64,000 nucleotides of DNA from Saccharibacillus qingshengii (GCF_013185195.1 NZ_JAAZWC010000002.1:1-64000), one strand, 5' to 3'; shown: positions 47,545-57,297, counted from the stretch's first letter. Made by a program: numbers and translations. The notes: generated by a model from the sequence alone, not told the origin.

Positions 47545-47853
47545 ATGACGGAATTTTCCGCAAGTCAAGTCGTATACACGAACAAGCTGGAGCAGGTGTA
47601 CGGATTGTACGTCGAGCTGATCGACGACAGTGCCGAATCGGTTACGTACCGGATCGTCAAAGAGTTTGAAGTAGGCGGCGGCGCTTACGCGGTTCTGCAG
47701 AACGAAACCGCCGGAGCGGACGACGACGTACAAATTCTCAAGATCGAGACTTCTCCGGAAGGCGAAGTTCAACTGGCAACAATCGACGACGACGACGAGT
47801 GGGAAAACGTGGCCGAACTGTTCGACGAACTCACTTTCCCGGAAGAAATGTAA
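47545..47853 (+). CDS. DUF1292-like protein, second of two
   Basis: The 102-residue protein begins 5 nt after the first DUF1292 gene. It shares the layout (LYVELIDDSAESVTYRIVKEFEVGG, then an acidic centre and DDEWENVAELFDEL at the end) but is clearly diverged, so the pair looks like an old tandem duplication. No function is known. GGGGAGGAA lies upstream of the ATG. Confidence 0.85.
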   Translation: MTEFSASQVVYTNKLEQVYGLYVELIDDSAESVTYRIVKEFEVGGGAYAVLQNETAGADDDVQILKIETSPEGEVQLATIDDDDEWENVAELFDELTFPEEM

Positions 47854-47991
47854 GGGAATCGGTAAAGCAAGCGGACCCGGCTAGCCTGGTCCGCTTTGCC
47901 GTGCGCAAAAATAAGTGCGCGGATGACGGCAGAGCCTGTCTTTTTTACCCGATTGCCTGCGATTGAAGACCGACAAAGGATGTGCGCCGTA

Positions 47992-49068
47992 GTGGAAAAT
48001 AATCCGGTCAAGATGAAGAAAAAAAGGTCGAAAGCTCCGTTTGTTCTACTGCTGATCGTGCTTGTCATGATTGTCTCGATAGCGGGGTTCGTCTACGCTT
48101 CGATGCGGCCGACCCCGGCTTCAAGCGAAGCGCTTCTGTTCGAAGTCAAGGAAGGGACGGGGACGGCGGAGATTGCCGATCAGCTGCAAGACAGCGGACT
48201 GATTCGCAGCGCCCTGCTGTACAAGTTCTATCTGCGGATGGAAAACGAAGGCGGAGCGTTCAAGGCGGGAGCGTATCAGCTGCAGCCGGGCCTGGAATAC
48301 GAAGCGATCACGGCCGTATTGAACGGCGGCAGTGAAGAAGTACGCAAAGAATCCGTCAAAGTGACGATTCCCGAAGGATTTACGCTTAAGCAAATCGCGG
48401 ACCGATTGAGCGAAAAAGGAGATTGGGACGCCAAAACGATTCGGCAGCTGGCCCGGCAGCCGGAAAAATTCAGCGCCGATCTGCCGGCCGAGCTTCCGGC
48501 AGCCGCCAAAACGACCTATGCGCTCGAAGGGTATTTATTCCCCGATACGTACGAATTCGAACCCGGCGCCTCGGAGGAAGAAGTGGTGCGCCGTCTGGTT
48601 CAGGAAACGAAGCGCAAACTCGATTCTATTGCGAACTTCGATGCACTGCTTAAAAAGCGCGGGCTGACCGTGCATGAGCTGCTGACGGTCGCTTCGCTTG
48701 TGGAACGTGAAGCGGTAGTCGATGCCGAGCGTCCGCTCATTGCGGGCGTCATCTACAACCGGTTGAACGATCCGATGAAGCTCCAGATCGATGCAACCGT
48801 CCAGTACGCGCTTGGCGAACAGAAAGACCGGCTGCTCTATTCCGATCTGGAGATCGACAGCCCGTACAATACCTACAAATATGAAGGGCTTCCGCCGGGT
48901 CCGATCGCGTCTCCGAGTCTCAAGTCGATCGAAGCCGCCCTGCAGCCGAAAGCTTCGGAATATTTCTTTTACGTGACCAAAAAAGACGGCTCCGGCGAGC
49001 ATCTGTTTGCCGAGACGTTCGCAGAGCATGAACAAAATATCGAAGAAAGCAGAGCCGGTGGCAAATAA
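47992..49068 (+). CDS. mltG: endolytic murein transglycosylase MltG
   Basis: MltG cuts nascent glycan strands and is thought to release them from the synthase. The 358-residue protein has a basic N terminus, one membrane helix (about 17-37), a LysM-like subdomain, and the YceG catalytic core with ASLVEREAV (Glu near residue 238) and IAGVIYNRLNDPMKLQIDATVQYALG following. GTG 47992 is chosen: AAAGGA is 11 nt upstream. A GC-rich hairpin without T-run (47869-47896) precedes it. Confidence 0.93.
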   Translation: MENNPVKMKKKRSKAPFVLLLIVLVMIVSIAGFVYASMRPTPASSEALLFEVKEGTGTAEIADQLQDSGLIRSALLYKFYLRMENEGGAFKAGAYQLQPGLEYEAITAVLNGGSEEVRKESVKVTIPEGFTLKQIADRLSEKGDWDAKTIRQLARQPEKFSADLPAELPAAAKTTYALEGYLFPDTYEFEPGASEEEVVRRLVQETKRKLDSIANFDALLKKRGLTVHELLTVASLVEREAVVDAERPLIAGVIYNRLNDPMKLQIDATVQYALGEQKDRLLYSDLEIDSPYNTYKYEGLPPGPIASPSLKSIEAALQPKASEYFFYVTKKDGSGEHLFAETFAEHEQNIEESRAGGK

Positions 49069-49113
49069 CTGCGCCGGCCTGCGCCGATGAAGTTGAAGAA
49101 GGGAGTGGCCGTT

Positions 49114-50046
49114 TTGGGATACAAACCCGAATTATTGGCAACTTGCGGCACACTGGATGAATTAAAAGCGCTGGCGGAAGCCGGATGCGACGCTTTTTTG
49201 TTGGGGGAAGAAAAATACGGGATGCGTCTGCCGGGTGAATTCACGCCGCAGATGATTGCGGAAGCCGTCAATTTCGCCCATCCCCGGGGGATCAAGATCT
49301 ACGTCTGCGTCAACAATCTGATGGACAATGACAAGCTGCCCGGTCTGCCCGGTTATCTGGAAGAGATGGGGCAGATCGGAGTGGACGGAATCGAGTTCGG
49401 CGATCCTTCCGTATTGATGCAGGCCAGAAAGCTTCTGCCGGGCCTGCCGCTGCATTGGAATGCCGAGATGACCTCTACCAACCACGGAACGGCAAATTAC
49501 TGGGGACGCCGCGGCGCAACCCGGATCGTGCTGGCTCGGGAACTTAATATGGAAGAAACAACCGGCATGATGCCGTCGCTTGAAGTCGAAGCCCAGGTGC
49601 AGGTACATGGCATGACGAACATCTATCATTCCAAGCGCAGTCTGGTGAACAGCTACATGGCGAATCAAGGACGTCCGGTCGAAGACGGGAATGTCGGATT
49701 GTCGCGCGGGCTGTATCTGATCGAAGCGGAACGGCGCGACGAACGGTTTCCGATCTATGAAGATTCCAACGGTACGCATATCATGAGTTCCGGCGATATT
49801 TGTATTCTGGAAGATCTGCACCTGCTGATGGAAGCGGGCGTGCAGAGTTTCAAGATCGAAGGGATTCTGAAAAGCCAGGCGTACAACGTCGCGGCTGCCC
49901 GGGCTTATCGCAAAGCGATCGACAGCTTCGTGAACGACCGGGAAAACTACGCGTTCGACGAATCCTGGCTTGACGAGGTTCGCGGGCTGCAGGATCCGGA
50001 CCGTGAGCTTTCATTCGGATTTTTCTATAAAGAACAGGTGTATTAA
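49114..50046 (+). CDS. trhP1: peptidase U32 family, tRNA hydroxylation protein TrhP1-like
   Basis: In Bacillus the homologues YrrN and YrrO (TrhP1/TrhP2) are needed with prephenate to hydroxylate U34 of tRNA to ho5U. The 310-residue protein has the U32 signatures KPELLATCGTLDELKALAEAG, FAHPRGIKIYVCVN and the HGMTNIYHSKRSLVNSY segment, ending SFKIEGILKSQAYN. TTG 49114 is chosen: AGAAGGGAG lies 7 nt upstream and the family begins there. It lacks the Cys cluster of its partner. Confidence 0.88.
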   Translation: MGYKPELLATCGTLDELKALAEAGCDAFLLGEEKYGMRLPGEFTPQMIAEAVNFAHPRGIKIYVCVNNLMDNDKLPGLPGYLEEMGQIGVDGIEFGDPSVLMQARKLLPGLPLHWNAEMTSTNHGTANYWGRRGATRIVLARELNMEETTGMMPSLEVEAQVQVHGMTNIYHSKRSLVNSYMANQGRPVEDGNVGLSRGLYLIEAERRDERFPIYEDSNGTHIMSSGDICILEDLHLLMEAGVQSFKIEGILKSQAYNVAAARAYRKAIDSFVNDRENYAFDESWLDEVRGLQDPDRELSFGFFYKEQVY

Positions 50047-50062
50047 GAAAGGGGAACGCATC

Positions 50063-51388
50063 GTGGAAACGACACAAACGTCGGTTCAAGACAAGCCGCA
50101 GCACAAAGGCAAGCGGTATCGTCTGGATAAGCCCGAGCTGTTGGCACCGGCGGGCAACCTGGAAAAACTGAAATTTGCCGTACATTACGGCGCGGACGCC
50201 GTCTATATCGGCGGACAAAAATACGGTCTGCGTTCGAATGCCGACAATTTCAGTTTCGAAGAGATGAAAGAAGGCGTAGAGTTCGCCGCAAAATACGGTG
50301 CAAAAGTGTTTGTCGCGACGAATATCTATGCTCACGAAGAAGATCTCGACGGCATTGCCGAGTACCTGCGCAATCTGCAGGATGCCGGTATTGCCGCGAT
50401 CATTACGGCCGATCCGATCATCGTCGAGACGGCCAAGACGGCGGCTCCGCTGATCGAAGTGCATCTGAGCACCCAGCAGTCGACGCTCAACTGGCAGGCG
50501 GTCCAATTCTGGAAAGAAGAAGGCCTGCCGCGCGTCGTATTGGGCCGCGAGACAAGTTTGGAAGAAATCGCCGAGATCAAGAAAAACGTCGATATCGAAA
50601 TCGAGTCTTTTGTACACGGCGCGATGTGCTCGTCCTATTCGGGACGCTGCGTCCTCTCCAACCATTTTACCGACCGGGATTCCAATCGAGGCGGCTGCTG
50701 CCAGTCCTGCCGCTGGAAATACGATCTGTTCGAGACGCCTTCGCAAGAGCAAGCCTGGGTGTCCGAAGAACAGCAGGCCGATGCGGGTGAAGGGAATCCT
50801 TTGTTCCGGTCCGAAGACAACACGTTTACGATGGGTTCCAAAGACCTCTGCATGCTGGGCTCCATTCCCGACCTGATCGAAGTGGGCATCGACAGCTTCA
50901 AGGTGGAAGGCCGGATGAAATCGATCCATTACGTCGCGACCGTGGTGAATGTGTATCGCCAGGCGATCGATTCGTACATGGCGGACCCCGACAACTACGT
51001 ACTGAAGCCGGAATGGATGGAAGAGCTGAACAAAGCGGCGAATCGTCCGCTCAACACCGGGTTTTTCTACGATACGCCGGATCACGAAGACCATATTTAC
51101 GAACCGGAAGAAAAAGCGGTACCTTACGACTTTGCGGGACTGGTACTCGATTACGACGAGCAGACCGGAATGGCGACCATTCAGCAGCGCAACCATTTCA
51201 AACCCGGAACCGAGATTGAATTATTCGGTCCGGACGGAACTTTTTTCACTCAGACGGTAGGCCGGATCTGGGATGAAGAAGGCAATGAACTCGATGCGGC
51301 CCGTCACCCGATGCAGCGTGTGAAGTTTGAAGTGGAGCGTCCGCTGCGTTACTTCGACATGATGCGCAAAAAGAATATTAAAAAATAA
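50063..51388 (+). CDS. trhP2: peptidase U32 family, tRNA hydroxylation protein TrhP2-like
   Basis: Larger U32 partner of the preceding gene (YrrO/TrhP2 type), 441 residues. The family core LDKPELLAPAGNLEKLKFAV and GADAVYIGGQKYGLR is followed by the Cys-rich signature around FVHGAMCSSYSGRC, NRGGCCQSCRW (near residues 190-222), which in relatives binds an iron-sulfur cluster, and a C-terminal beta domain (residues 355-435). GTG 50063 follows GAAAGGGG by 8 nt. The methyltransferase gene trmR (yrrM), next to this pair in Bacillus, is absent from the locus. Confidence 0.9.
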   Translation: METTQTSVQDKPQHKGKRYRLDKPELLAPAGNLEKLKFAVHYGADAVYIGGQKYGLRSNADNFSFEEMKEGVEFAAKYGAKVFVATNIYAHEEDLDGIAEYLRNLQDAGIAAIITADPIIVETAKTAAPLIEVHLSTQQSTLNWQAVQFWKEEGLPRVVLGRETSLEEIAEIKKNVDIEIESFVHGAMCSSYSGRCVLSNHFTDRDSNRGGCCQSCRWKYDLFETPSQEQAWVSEEQQADAGEGNPLFRSEDNTFTMGSKDLCMLGSIPDLIEVGIDSFKVEGRMKSIHYVATVVNVYRQAIDSYMADPDNYVLKPEWMEELNKAANRPLNTGFFYDTPDHEDHIYEPEEKAVPYDFAGLVLDYDEQTGMATIQQRNHFKPGTEIELFGPDGTFFTQTVGRIWDEEGNELDAARHPMQRVKFEVERPLRYFDMMRKKNIKK

Positions 51389-51410
51389 GAGACTTCAGTC
51401 ATAGGTCTTA

Positions 51411-51452
51411 CGAAACCCTTCAAATCTGTCAAAGATATGGAGGGTTTTCCTA
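51411..51452 (+). terminator. terminator after trhP2
   Basis: AAACCCTTC and GGAGGGTTT pair around a 16-nt loop; a short T-tract follows. Confidence 0.6.
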
Positions 51453-51643
51453 TGATGTTAACTTTTTTTAAAAAATTCTTCATTTTACTATTCATTTTGC
51501 TTGCTTCGTCCGATAATAGAGATAACCAGCATTTTGTAATCCCGGGTCTTCCTACGAAGAAAGTAGGTACATAGACAAGGTGGAGAGCGCTTTCTCAACG
51601 GCCGGAGTTGCAACGCTGATTCTAAAGACTGGCGGGTGGGGAC
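51453..51643 (+). promoter_or_regulatory. upstream region of the chemoreceptor gene
   Basis: AT-rich sequence without a gene. TCCGATAA (51509-51516) matches the -10 of sigma-D (flagellar) promoters (GCCGATAA), which is usual for chemoreceptor genes, but no good TAAA -35 is found 15 nt upstream. Confidence 0.3.
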
Positions 51644-53995
51644 ATGGGCATGATGAAGAAAAAAGGCGAAAATGGGGAAAATCCCGTACTGGAGCCGGAG
51701 GATGCCAAAAGCGAAGGAAAAGGGAAGCCTTCGTTGAAGCTGCTGAAAAAAGATAAAGCTCCAAAAAAAGTACGTGAAAAAAAGCAAAAACCGACAAAAA
51801 CACTCCCGGGGGCACCGATGACTGGGTCTGAAAATCCTGTACAAAATGAGAACGCTTTACCTATAAAGGTGAAACGTTTCGCTTCCAAACTTGTACCGAC
51901 CAGACAAAACCGTTCCGCCCGTCCGGCACGCTCGATGCGCGAGCGGGGGAATACCGTAGTGCGGGGACTCAAAAATTGGCGGGCGATCGATCCGAGCAAA
52001 TCGGTGGGAGTTCGTCTCTTCATTATTTTCCTTGTCGGGATTGTCGTATTCGTGTCTTCGCTCGGGATCCTGTCCTACCTCAAAGCCCGGGATACGATCA
52101 AAGAAAACGCGGCTTTAGCCAACGAGCAGACCATTATTCAGACTTCGGAGAAGCTTGACATCATTTTGCAGCGTTACATGGATACTTCGACGCAGATCTT
52201 TTTCAATCCCGAAATTCAGGATGCGATCAATAGTCTGCAGCGTGCCACAAGCGATTTCGATCGCCTGCAGGCTTACCTTCAGATCAACGAGTCGCTGAGC
52301 AACCAGGTTAACGTGACCAGCGGGCTGCAGTCTGTGTATTTCTTGTCGACCGATGAGACTTCGGAAGATTTCTTCACGGCAGGCAACCGGGTTCCAACGG
52401 CCGAAGAGATTCGGGGAGCCGCTTGGTATTCCGAAATGACGGGAGGCAAAGCGACCGTTCAGTGGCTGCCGACCGACGTGGAGCGGGCAAGTTATACGCT
52501 GGTCCGCCAGATGTCCACTACAAACGGCAGTGGTACCAAGTTTGTCGTCGGTCTTCAACTGGATGTCAAAACGCTTGAAGAACAGCTGAAATCCGTTAAA
52601 TTCGGAGAAGGCAGCCATATCGAGCTGGTGGCGGCGGACGGAACGAATGTCGCTTCCGACGTCGAAGGTTCCGCCGGACAGCCTACCACTTATGTCTTCA
52701 AGCAGGACGAGCTCGGAGAAGGCGGCAAATTCGAAGCCAAGCAATTTGGCACGACCGTACTTGCCGCTTACAATACCGTGGAAACATCCGGCTGGAAGCT
52801 GATCGGAACCGTTCCGGTCGGCGTTCTGCTGGAAGGCGCATCGGGCATACTGACTCTGATTGTGATCTTTGTAGCCGGAGCCGTACTCGTGGCCATCTTC
52901 ATTGGAATCTGGATGGTCCGCATGATCGCACGTCCGCTGGGTCACCTCAAAGGACTGATGCAGGAAGGCGCAACCGGCAATCTGAGTGTACGGACCGATT
53001 ATCGTTCCAAAGACGAAATCGGCGAGCTGTCTGTCGCTTTCAACCAGATGATGGACCGAATCACGGACCTGGTTCGCCGGACGACCGATACGGCCCAGCA
53101 GGTACTGGATACGGCCGGCGAGCTTGAACAGGCTTCGCAGCAGACGGCCGCCTCGGCGCGCGAAATCGCGATTGCGACGGAAGAGATCGCGAACGGCGCA
53201 TCCAGTCTGGCGCAGGAAGCGGAGAAGAGCACGGAGCTGACCGAACGTATCGGCGACCGGATGGAAAAGGTCGTGTCGGCAAACCGCGAAATGGACGTTT
53301 CGGCACGCGAAGTTCAAACGGCGAGTCAGGAAGGCACCGTGCATCTCGACAAGCTGCTGTCCCAAACGGGCAGTACGGAGAATATGGTCCGTTCGCTCGT
53401 TACCCGGGTCGACGCACTCAAGGAGAGTACCGCTTCCGTCATGAAAGTACTCGATGTGATGCAGAATATTACGAAACAGACGAATATTCTCTCGCTTAAC
53501 GCCACGATCGAAGCGGCGCGTGCAGGGGTTGCCGGACAAGGCTTTATGGTTGTAGCCGGCGAAATCCGCCAGCTGGCCAGCCGTTCGCGGGAGTCGATCG
53601 ATATGGTCGGCGAGATCACCGACAATATCCAGTCCGAAATGGATGAAACGGTGCGCACCCTGTCGGCGGTGTATCCGATGTTCCAGGAACAGGTGCACTC
53701 CGTGAAGCAGACGAGCGGGATTTTCGACTCGGTGCAGGAGCAGATGGAGCAGTTCTCCGGCAAATTGGACGGCGTCACGGCTTCGATCGGCGAATTGGGC
53801 AGCGCCCAGAAGATTATGGCCGAAGCCATGACCAGCGTCAGTGCAGTGGCCGAGCAGTCGTCCGCCACTTCCCAAGAAGTGGCGTCGCTCAGCAGCGAGC
53901 AGCAGAACGTGGGCATACGCCTGGTCGAACTGTCGGCCAAGCTGAGCAACGCGTCGAACGAGCTGAAAGATTCGATTTCGAAATTTACGGTGTAG
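51644..53995 (+). CDS. methyl-accepting chemotaxis protein with long cytoplasmic N-terminal tail
   Basis: The 783-residue chemoreceptor has TM1 (about 121-142), an extracellular Cache-type sensor (about 145-395), TM2 (about 400-425), HAMP (to about 480) and a coiled-coil signalling domain whose hairpin tip reads [19 protein letters not shown] (near 607-625), which contacts CheA/CheW. Unusually, about 120 Lys/Pro-rich residues ([15 protein letters not shown]) precede TM1; typical receptors have under 20. The ATG chosen has only GGTGGGG upstream, and a later start such as ATG near residue 96 cannot be ruled out. Ligand unknown. Confidence 0.92.
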   Translation: MGMMKKKGENGENPVLEPEDAKSEGKGKPSLKLLKKDKAPKKVREKKQKPTKTLPGAPMTGSENPVQNENALPIKVKRFASKLVPTRQNRSARPARSMRERGNTVVRGLKNWRAIDPSKSVGVRLFIIFLVGIVVFVSSLGILSYLKARDTIKENAALANEQTIIQTSEKLDIILQRYMDTSTQIFFNPEIQDAINSLQRATSDFDRLQAYLQINESLSNQVNVTSGLQSVYFLSTDETSEDFFTAGNRVPTAEEIRGAAWYSEMTGGKATVQWLPTDVERASYTLVRQMSTTNGSGTKFVVGLQLDVKTLEEQLKSVKFGEGSHIELVAADGTNVASDVEGSAGQPTTYVFKQDELGEGGKFEAKQFGTTVLAAYNTVETSGWKLIGTVPVGVLLEGASGILTLIVIFVAGAVLVAIFIGIWMVRMIARPLGHLKGLMQEGATGNLSVRTDYRSKDEIGELSVAFNQMMDRITDLVRRTTDTAQQVLDTAGELEQASQQTAASAREIAIATEEIANGASSLAQEAEKSTELTERIGDRMEKVVSANREMDVSAREVQTASQEGTVHLDKLLSQTGSTENMVRSLVTRVDALKESTASVMKVLDVMQNITKQTNILSLNATIEAARAGVAGQGFMVVAGEIRQLASRSRESIDMVGEITDNIQSEMDETVRTLSAVYPMFQEQVHSVKQTSGIFDSVQEQMEQFSGKLDGVTASIGELGSAQKIMAEAMTSVSAVAEQSSATSQEVASLSSEQQNVGIRLVELSAKLSNASNELKDSISKFTV

Positions 53996-54021
53996 GTGAG
54001 AGGAAAGTGAGCGGGGGCTCC

Positions 54022-54136
54022 GGGGAATGTCTATTCCGGTCGCTTGTTGAAATCGGGAAAATGGATTGAACTTGAACAAGGTGGTGTTTTCCCGATTTCA
54101 AAGGCGAACGCTACCGCTCCTCCATAGACATTCCCC
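54022..54136. repeat. nested inverted repeat, family copy B
   Basis: Outer arms GGGGAATGTCTAT (54022-54034) and ATAGACATTCCCC (54124-54136) are perfect 13-mers; inner arms GAAATCGGGAAAA (54049-54061) and TTTTCCCGATTTC (54087-54099) are again perfect 13-mers. Weak pairing continues outside. Blocks 54038-54070 and 54099-54121 match copy A after helD (30 of 33 and about 19 of 23 bases) while the outer arms are unrelated to those of copy A. Confidence 0.85.
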
Positions 54137-54183
54137 TCCGGCCCTTGTGACTTTCGAGGGTGGGGGAGTAGGGAAAAGCAGGA

Positions 54184-54222
54184 TAAAAAGAGCTCCGGGC
54201 TGCGGCCCGGAGCTCTTTTTTG
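54184..54222. terminator. bidirectional terminator chemoreceptor / catalase
   Basis: AAAAAGAGCTCCGGGC and GCCCGGAGCTCTTTTT form a long perfect stem with A-run and T-run. Confidence 0.93.
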
Positions 54223-54253
54223 CATACCTAAAGGATTTATAGGCTTCCGCCAA

Positions 54254-55846
54254 TCAATACGGATCGGCTTCCTCGCCTTTTTCGCGCGACTTCTCGACGG
54301 CATCGTGTGGATTGGCCTGGCCGCTGATCCCGTCTTCGGGTTTGGCGGAAGACAATCCTTCGGAGACGCGTCTGCCGTAGTCGGCATCGGCTTCGGTAAA
54401 GTAATCGATCATGCGCTCCTGGATATCGGCTTTGCAAGACGACAAGGCATCCACGAGGTTGGCAATCAATTCGCTTCGTTCCCAGTCTTCGAACGAACGG
54501 TAGGTATCGCCGGCCTGGCCGAAATTGTTCGGACGGTCGATCGGGGCTTTCATCAATTTGTCGTTGTATTCGGGCTGATGGTCTTTGCCGGATTTCGGCG
54601 CTTCTTTCAATCCGCCCATCGAAGAAGGTTCGTAATTGACGTGGGGATTCTGCCCCGGTGCCCGATCGACTTTGAACTGCATTTGTCCGCCGCTCTGATT
54701 GGTGGCAACCGGAGATTTGGGCGCGTTGATCGGAAGCTGCAGATAGTTGGCTCCTACCCGGTGCCGCTGGGTATCGGAATACGAGAAGGTGCGGCCCTGC
54801 AGCATCTTGTCGTCCGAAAAATCAAGCCCGTCCACCAGAACGCCGGTACCGAACGCCGCCTGCTCGACTTCGGTGAAATAGTCTTCGGGGTTTCGGTTAA
54901 GCGTCATTTTGCCGACCGGGAGAAACGGAAATTGTTCCGGCGGCCAAAGCTTGGTATCGTCCAGCGGATCGAAATCCAGTTCGGGATGCTCGCCGTCTTC
55001 CATGATCTGCACGCAGAGTTCCCATTCCGGATAATCGCCTTTGTCGATCGCTTCGTACAAGTCCAGTGTCGCATGGTTGAAGTTGGAAGACTGGATCTCG
55101 TTGGCTTGTTTTTGCGTGAGATTCTTGATGCCCTGCCCCAACGGTTCCCAGTGATATTTGATCAGCACCGCTTCGCCGTCGGCATTTACCCATTTGTACG
55201 TATTTACGCCCGAGCCCTGCATCTGCCGGTAATTGGCCGGGATGCCCCAAGGCGAGAACAGAAACGTAACCATATGGGTAGCTTCGGGACTGAGCGATAC
55301 AAAATCGAAAAAGCGTTCCATACTCTGCACGTTGGTGAGCGGATCCGGTTTGAACGCATGGACCATATCGGGGAATTTCAACGGATCGCGAATAAAGAAA
55401 ATCTTCAGATTGTTGCCGACAAGATCCCAGTTGCCGTCTTCGGTATAAAATTTGGTAGCGAATCCTCGCGGGTCGCGCAGCGTTTCCGGAGAGTGGCCGC
55501 CGTGAATAACGCTTGAAAAACGAACGAATACCGGGGTTTCCTTGCCTTCTTCCTGGAACAGCTTGGCACGGGTATAGCGGGATACCGGCTCGTCGCCGAC
55601 CCGCCCGTAAGCGGTGAAGACACCGTGGGCTCCCGCTCCCCGCGCATGAACGACCCGTTCGGGGATACGTTCGCGGTCAAAGTGGGTAATTTTTTCTAGA
55701 AAGTGATAGTTCTCCAGCGTTGTCGGCCCACGGCTTCCCACCGTACGGACGTTTTGGTTGTCCGCTACCGGGTGTCCCTGCCTTGTGGTCAGTGTCAGGT
55801 TTTCTTCTTGCCCGTCGTCGGTTGGCTTTTTTGGCTCGTCGGTCAT
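54254..55846 (-). CDS. catalase (monofunctional heme catalase)
   Basis: Cytoplasmic catalase of 530 residues that breaks down hydrogen peroxide. The active-site His lies in [12 protein letters not shown] (near residue 65), the distal Asn in NWDLVGNN (near 140), and the proximal heme Tyr in [12 protein letters not shown] (near 350). Length and the C-terminal acidic tail resemble KatX/KatE-type catalases of Bacillales. AAGGGG precedes the ATG by about 6 nt. A sigma-B-like promoter upstream suggests stress or sporulation control. Confidence 0.96.
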   Translation of the reverse strand: MTDEPKKPTDDGQEENLTLTTRQGHPVADNQNVRTVGSRGPTTLENYHFLEKITHFDRERIPERVVHARGAGAHGVFTAYGRVGDEPVSRYTRAKLFQEEGKETPVFVRFSSVIHGGHSPETLRDPRGFATKFYTEDGNWDLVGNNLKIFFIRDPLKFPDMVHAFKPDPLTNVQSMERFFDFVSLSPEATHMVTFLFSPWGIPANYRQMQGSGVNTYKWVNADGEAVLIKYHWEPLGQGIKNLTQKQANEIQSSNFNHATLDLYEAIDKGDYPEWELCVQIMEDGEHPELDFDPLDDTKLWPPEQFPFLPVGKMTLNRNPEDYFTEVEQAAFGTGVLVDGLDFSDDKMLQGRTFSYSDTQRHRVGANYLQLPINAPKSPVATNQSGGQMQFKVDRAPGQNPHVNYEPSSMGGLKEAPKSGKDHQPEYNDKLMKAPIDRPNNFGQAGDTYRSFEDWERSELIANLVDALSSCKADIQERMIDYFTEADADYGRRVSEGLSSAKPEDGISGQANPHDAVEKSREKGEEADPY

Positions 55847-55910
55847 GTGAAGTCCCCTTCCCTTTGCTCGAATATGGATATCGCTTACATAAAGGGCATA
55901 CGGAAACCAT

Positions 55911-55936
55911 ATACCCTGCGCATCGAGCGTTAAAAC
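55911..55936 (-). promoter_or_regulatory. sigma-B-like promoter of catalase
   Basis: On the minus strand GTTTTA (55931-55936), 14-nt spacer, GGGTAT (55911-55916), a near-consensus match to sigma-B promoters (GTTTAA-N12-15-GGGTAT), 65 nt before the start. Sigma-F promoters share part of this pattern. Confidence 0.65.
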
Positions 55937-55996
55937 GTTAACCGGTCAAGCTTCATCCAACTTTCATCCGGGTTGGAAATGGACCGCGGTGCGGCA

Positions 55997-56024
55997 AAAA
56001 CGCTCTTCCGGCGGAAGAGCGTCT
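55997..56024 (-). terminator. terminator of the AI-2E-family gene
   Basis: On the minus strand ACGCTCTTCC-GCC-GGAAGAGCGT is followed by TTTTTG, just past the stop at 56041. Confidence 0.88.
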
Positions 56025-56040
56025 AAACGGCGATACCGGA

Positions 56041-57222
56041 TCAATCCGGCAGATTCGGATTAGGCGAAGGCGTGCCTGTTCCTGCAGGCGCATCGGCAGG
56101 AGGCGTGGCGCCCGAAGGGCTGAGCGGATGGACGGCGAATTCTTCCTGGGGCATTCGGATCCAGCGCTGCAAGTAGCCTTCCTGGATCAGTTCTTTGATC
56201 AGGATTAGCAGAATCGGAGCCAGAATCAACCCCGCCACGCCAAACAAGGAAGTGGAGATCAGCACAAACGAAAGCATGAGATAAGCGGAAGAAATACCGA
56301 TCGAGTTGCCTGCGATTTTGGGTTCGAGCAGCTGACGGGTCAGCATGACGACAACCAGCAGGACGATCAAACCGACCGCAAGTCCCGTGTTGCCGACCAG
56401 GAACAAATAGACGACCCAGGGGATAAAGATAGCCGGTACGCCAAGCAGCGGCAGAATATCGAACAAGGCCGAAACGACGGAAATGGCAAATGCATTTTCC
56501 ACACGCAGAATCAGCAGTCCGGCGTATACGATCGCGAAGGTAATGAGGACAAGGATCACCTGCGCTTTCAAATAAGAGCCGATCGAACGGAAGACATGGT
56601 TTTTCAGAAAAACGTAAGCTTTTTTGAGCGTATTGGGCGTTTTGTCGCCGGCGACTTTTTTCCACCAGACAATCTCGGAACTCAGGAAAAAAGCCAGGAT
56701 GATCGACAGCGCGAAACTGACGATAAAGCTCGAAAACGAAGTCAGGAACGCAAGCAGATAGGTGAAAGCGTACTTGAGCCAGACGGTCAGCTGATCGGTG
56801 AACAGCGCGAAATATTCGTTGGCTTTCTCGGCGGTTCCGGCGGGCAGGGCGTTCAGTTCATTGTGCAAAAACTTCGTCAAATTGGTGAATTGAATCTGTA
56901 CGATCGCCGTATATTCGGGCAGATTATCGGTCAGGCGGGCGATCTGCGACACGAAGATCAGACCCGCTCCGAACAGGGCGCCCAGAATAACCAGAACGAA
57001 CACAAGCACCGAAATGGCCGAAGCAAGCGGTTTGGGCAGTTTGCCCCGACGATGAAGCAGGCGGGCGAACGGTTCGATAATGAGAAAAACAAGGATGGAC
57101 AAGAAGACCGGCGCGGCGATGCCGTAGAGCCAGCTGAAGGCAAGCATAATAAGGTAAACGGTCAGGATGATTAGGCCGACGTCAAAAGCCGTCCGCCAAT
57201 ATTTTCGGTATAGCGTGATCAT
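56041..57222 (-). CDS. AI-2E family transporter (DUF20 membrane protein)
   Basis: The 393-residue protein has about eight transmembrane helices with the DUF20 pattern: two at the N terminus (FDVGLIILTVYLIMLAFSW), a paired region with FVSQIARL, and the conserved ALFDILPLLGVPAIFIPW (near residue 257) and LEPKIAGNSIGI (near 313) segments. Some members export autoinducer-2 or move Na+ and H+; others are linked to sporulation (YtvI). The substrate here is unknown. The tail is Pro/Ala-rich. ATG 57222 follows AAGGAG by 7 nt. Confidence 0.88.
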   Translation of the reverse strand: MITLYRKYWRTAFDVGLIILTVYLIMLAFSWLYGIAAPVFLSILVFLIIEPFARLLHRRGKLPKPLASAISVLVFVLVILGALFGAGLIFVSQIARLTDNLPEYTAIVQIQFTNLTKFLHNELNALPAGTAEKANEYFALFTDQLTVWLKYAFTYLLAFLTSFSSFIVSFALSIILAFFLSSEIVWWKKVAGDKTPNTLKKAYVFLKNHVFRSIGSYLKAQVILVLITFAIVYAGLLILRVENAFAISVVSALFDILPLLGVPAIFIPWVVYLFLVGNTGLAVGLIVLLVVVMLTRQLLEPKIAGNSIGISSAYLMLSFVLISTSLFGVAGLILAPILLILIKELIQEGYLQRWIRMPQEEFAVHPLSPSGATPPADAPAGTGTPSPNPNLPD

Positions 57223-57269
57223 GGATAGGCTCCTTCGCAAGGGATGGCGGGGGAATAGAGTCCGCATTT

Positions 57270-57297
57270 TTGCATTGATTCGATTGTTACCTATGAT
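57270..57297 (+). promoter_or_regulatory. candidate promoter of the deacetylase gene
   Basis: TTGCAT (57270-57275), 16-nt spacer, TATGAT (57292-57297), 78 nt before the chosen ATG. Confidence 0.6.

Noticed and set aside
47864-47900. Terminator between the second DUF1292 gene and mltG
   Set aside because: AAGCGGAC / GTCCGCTT pair well, but no T-run follows, so it was not listed as a terminator.
52115-54079. A 654-codon frame antisense to the chemoreceptor gene
   Set aside because: No start signal or domain; it also crosses the inverted repeat element.
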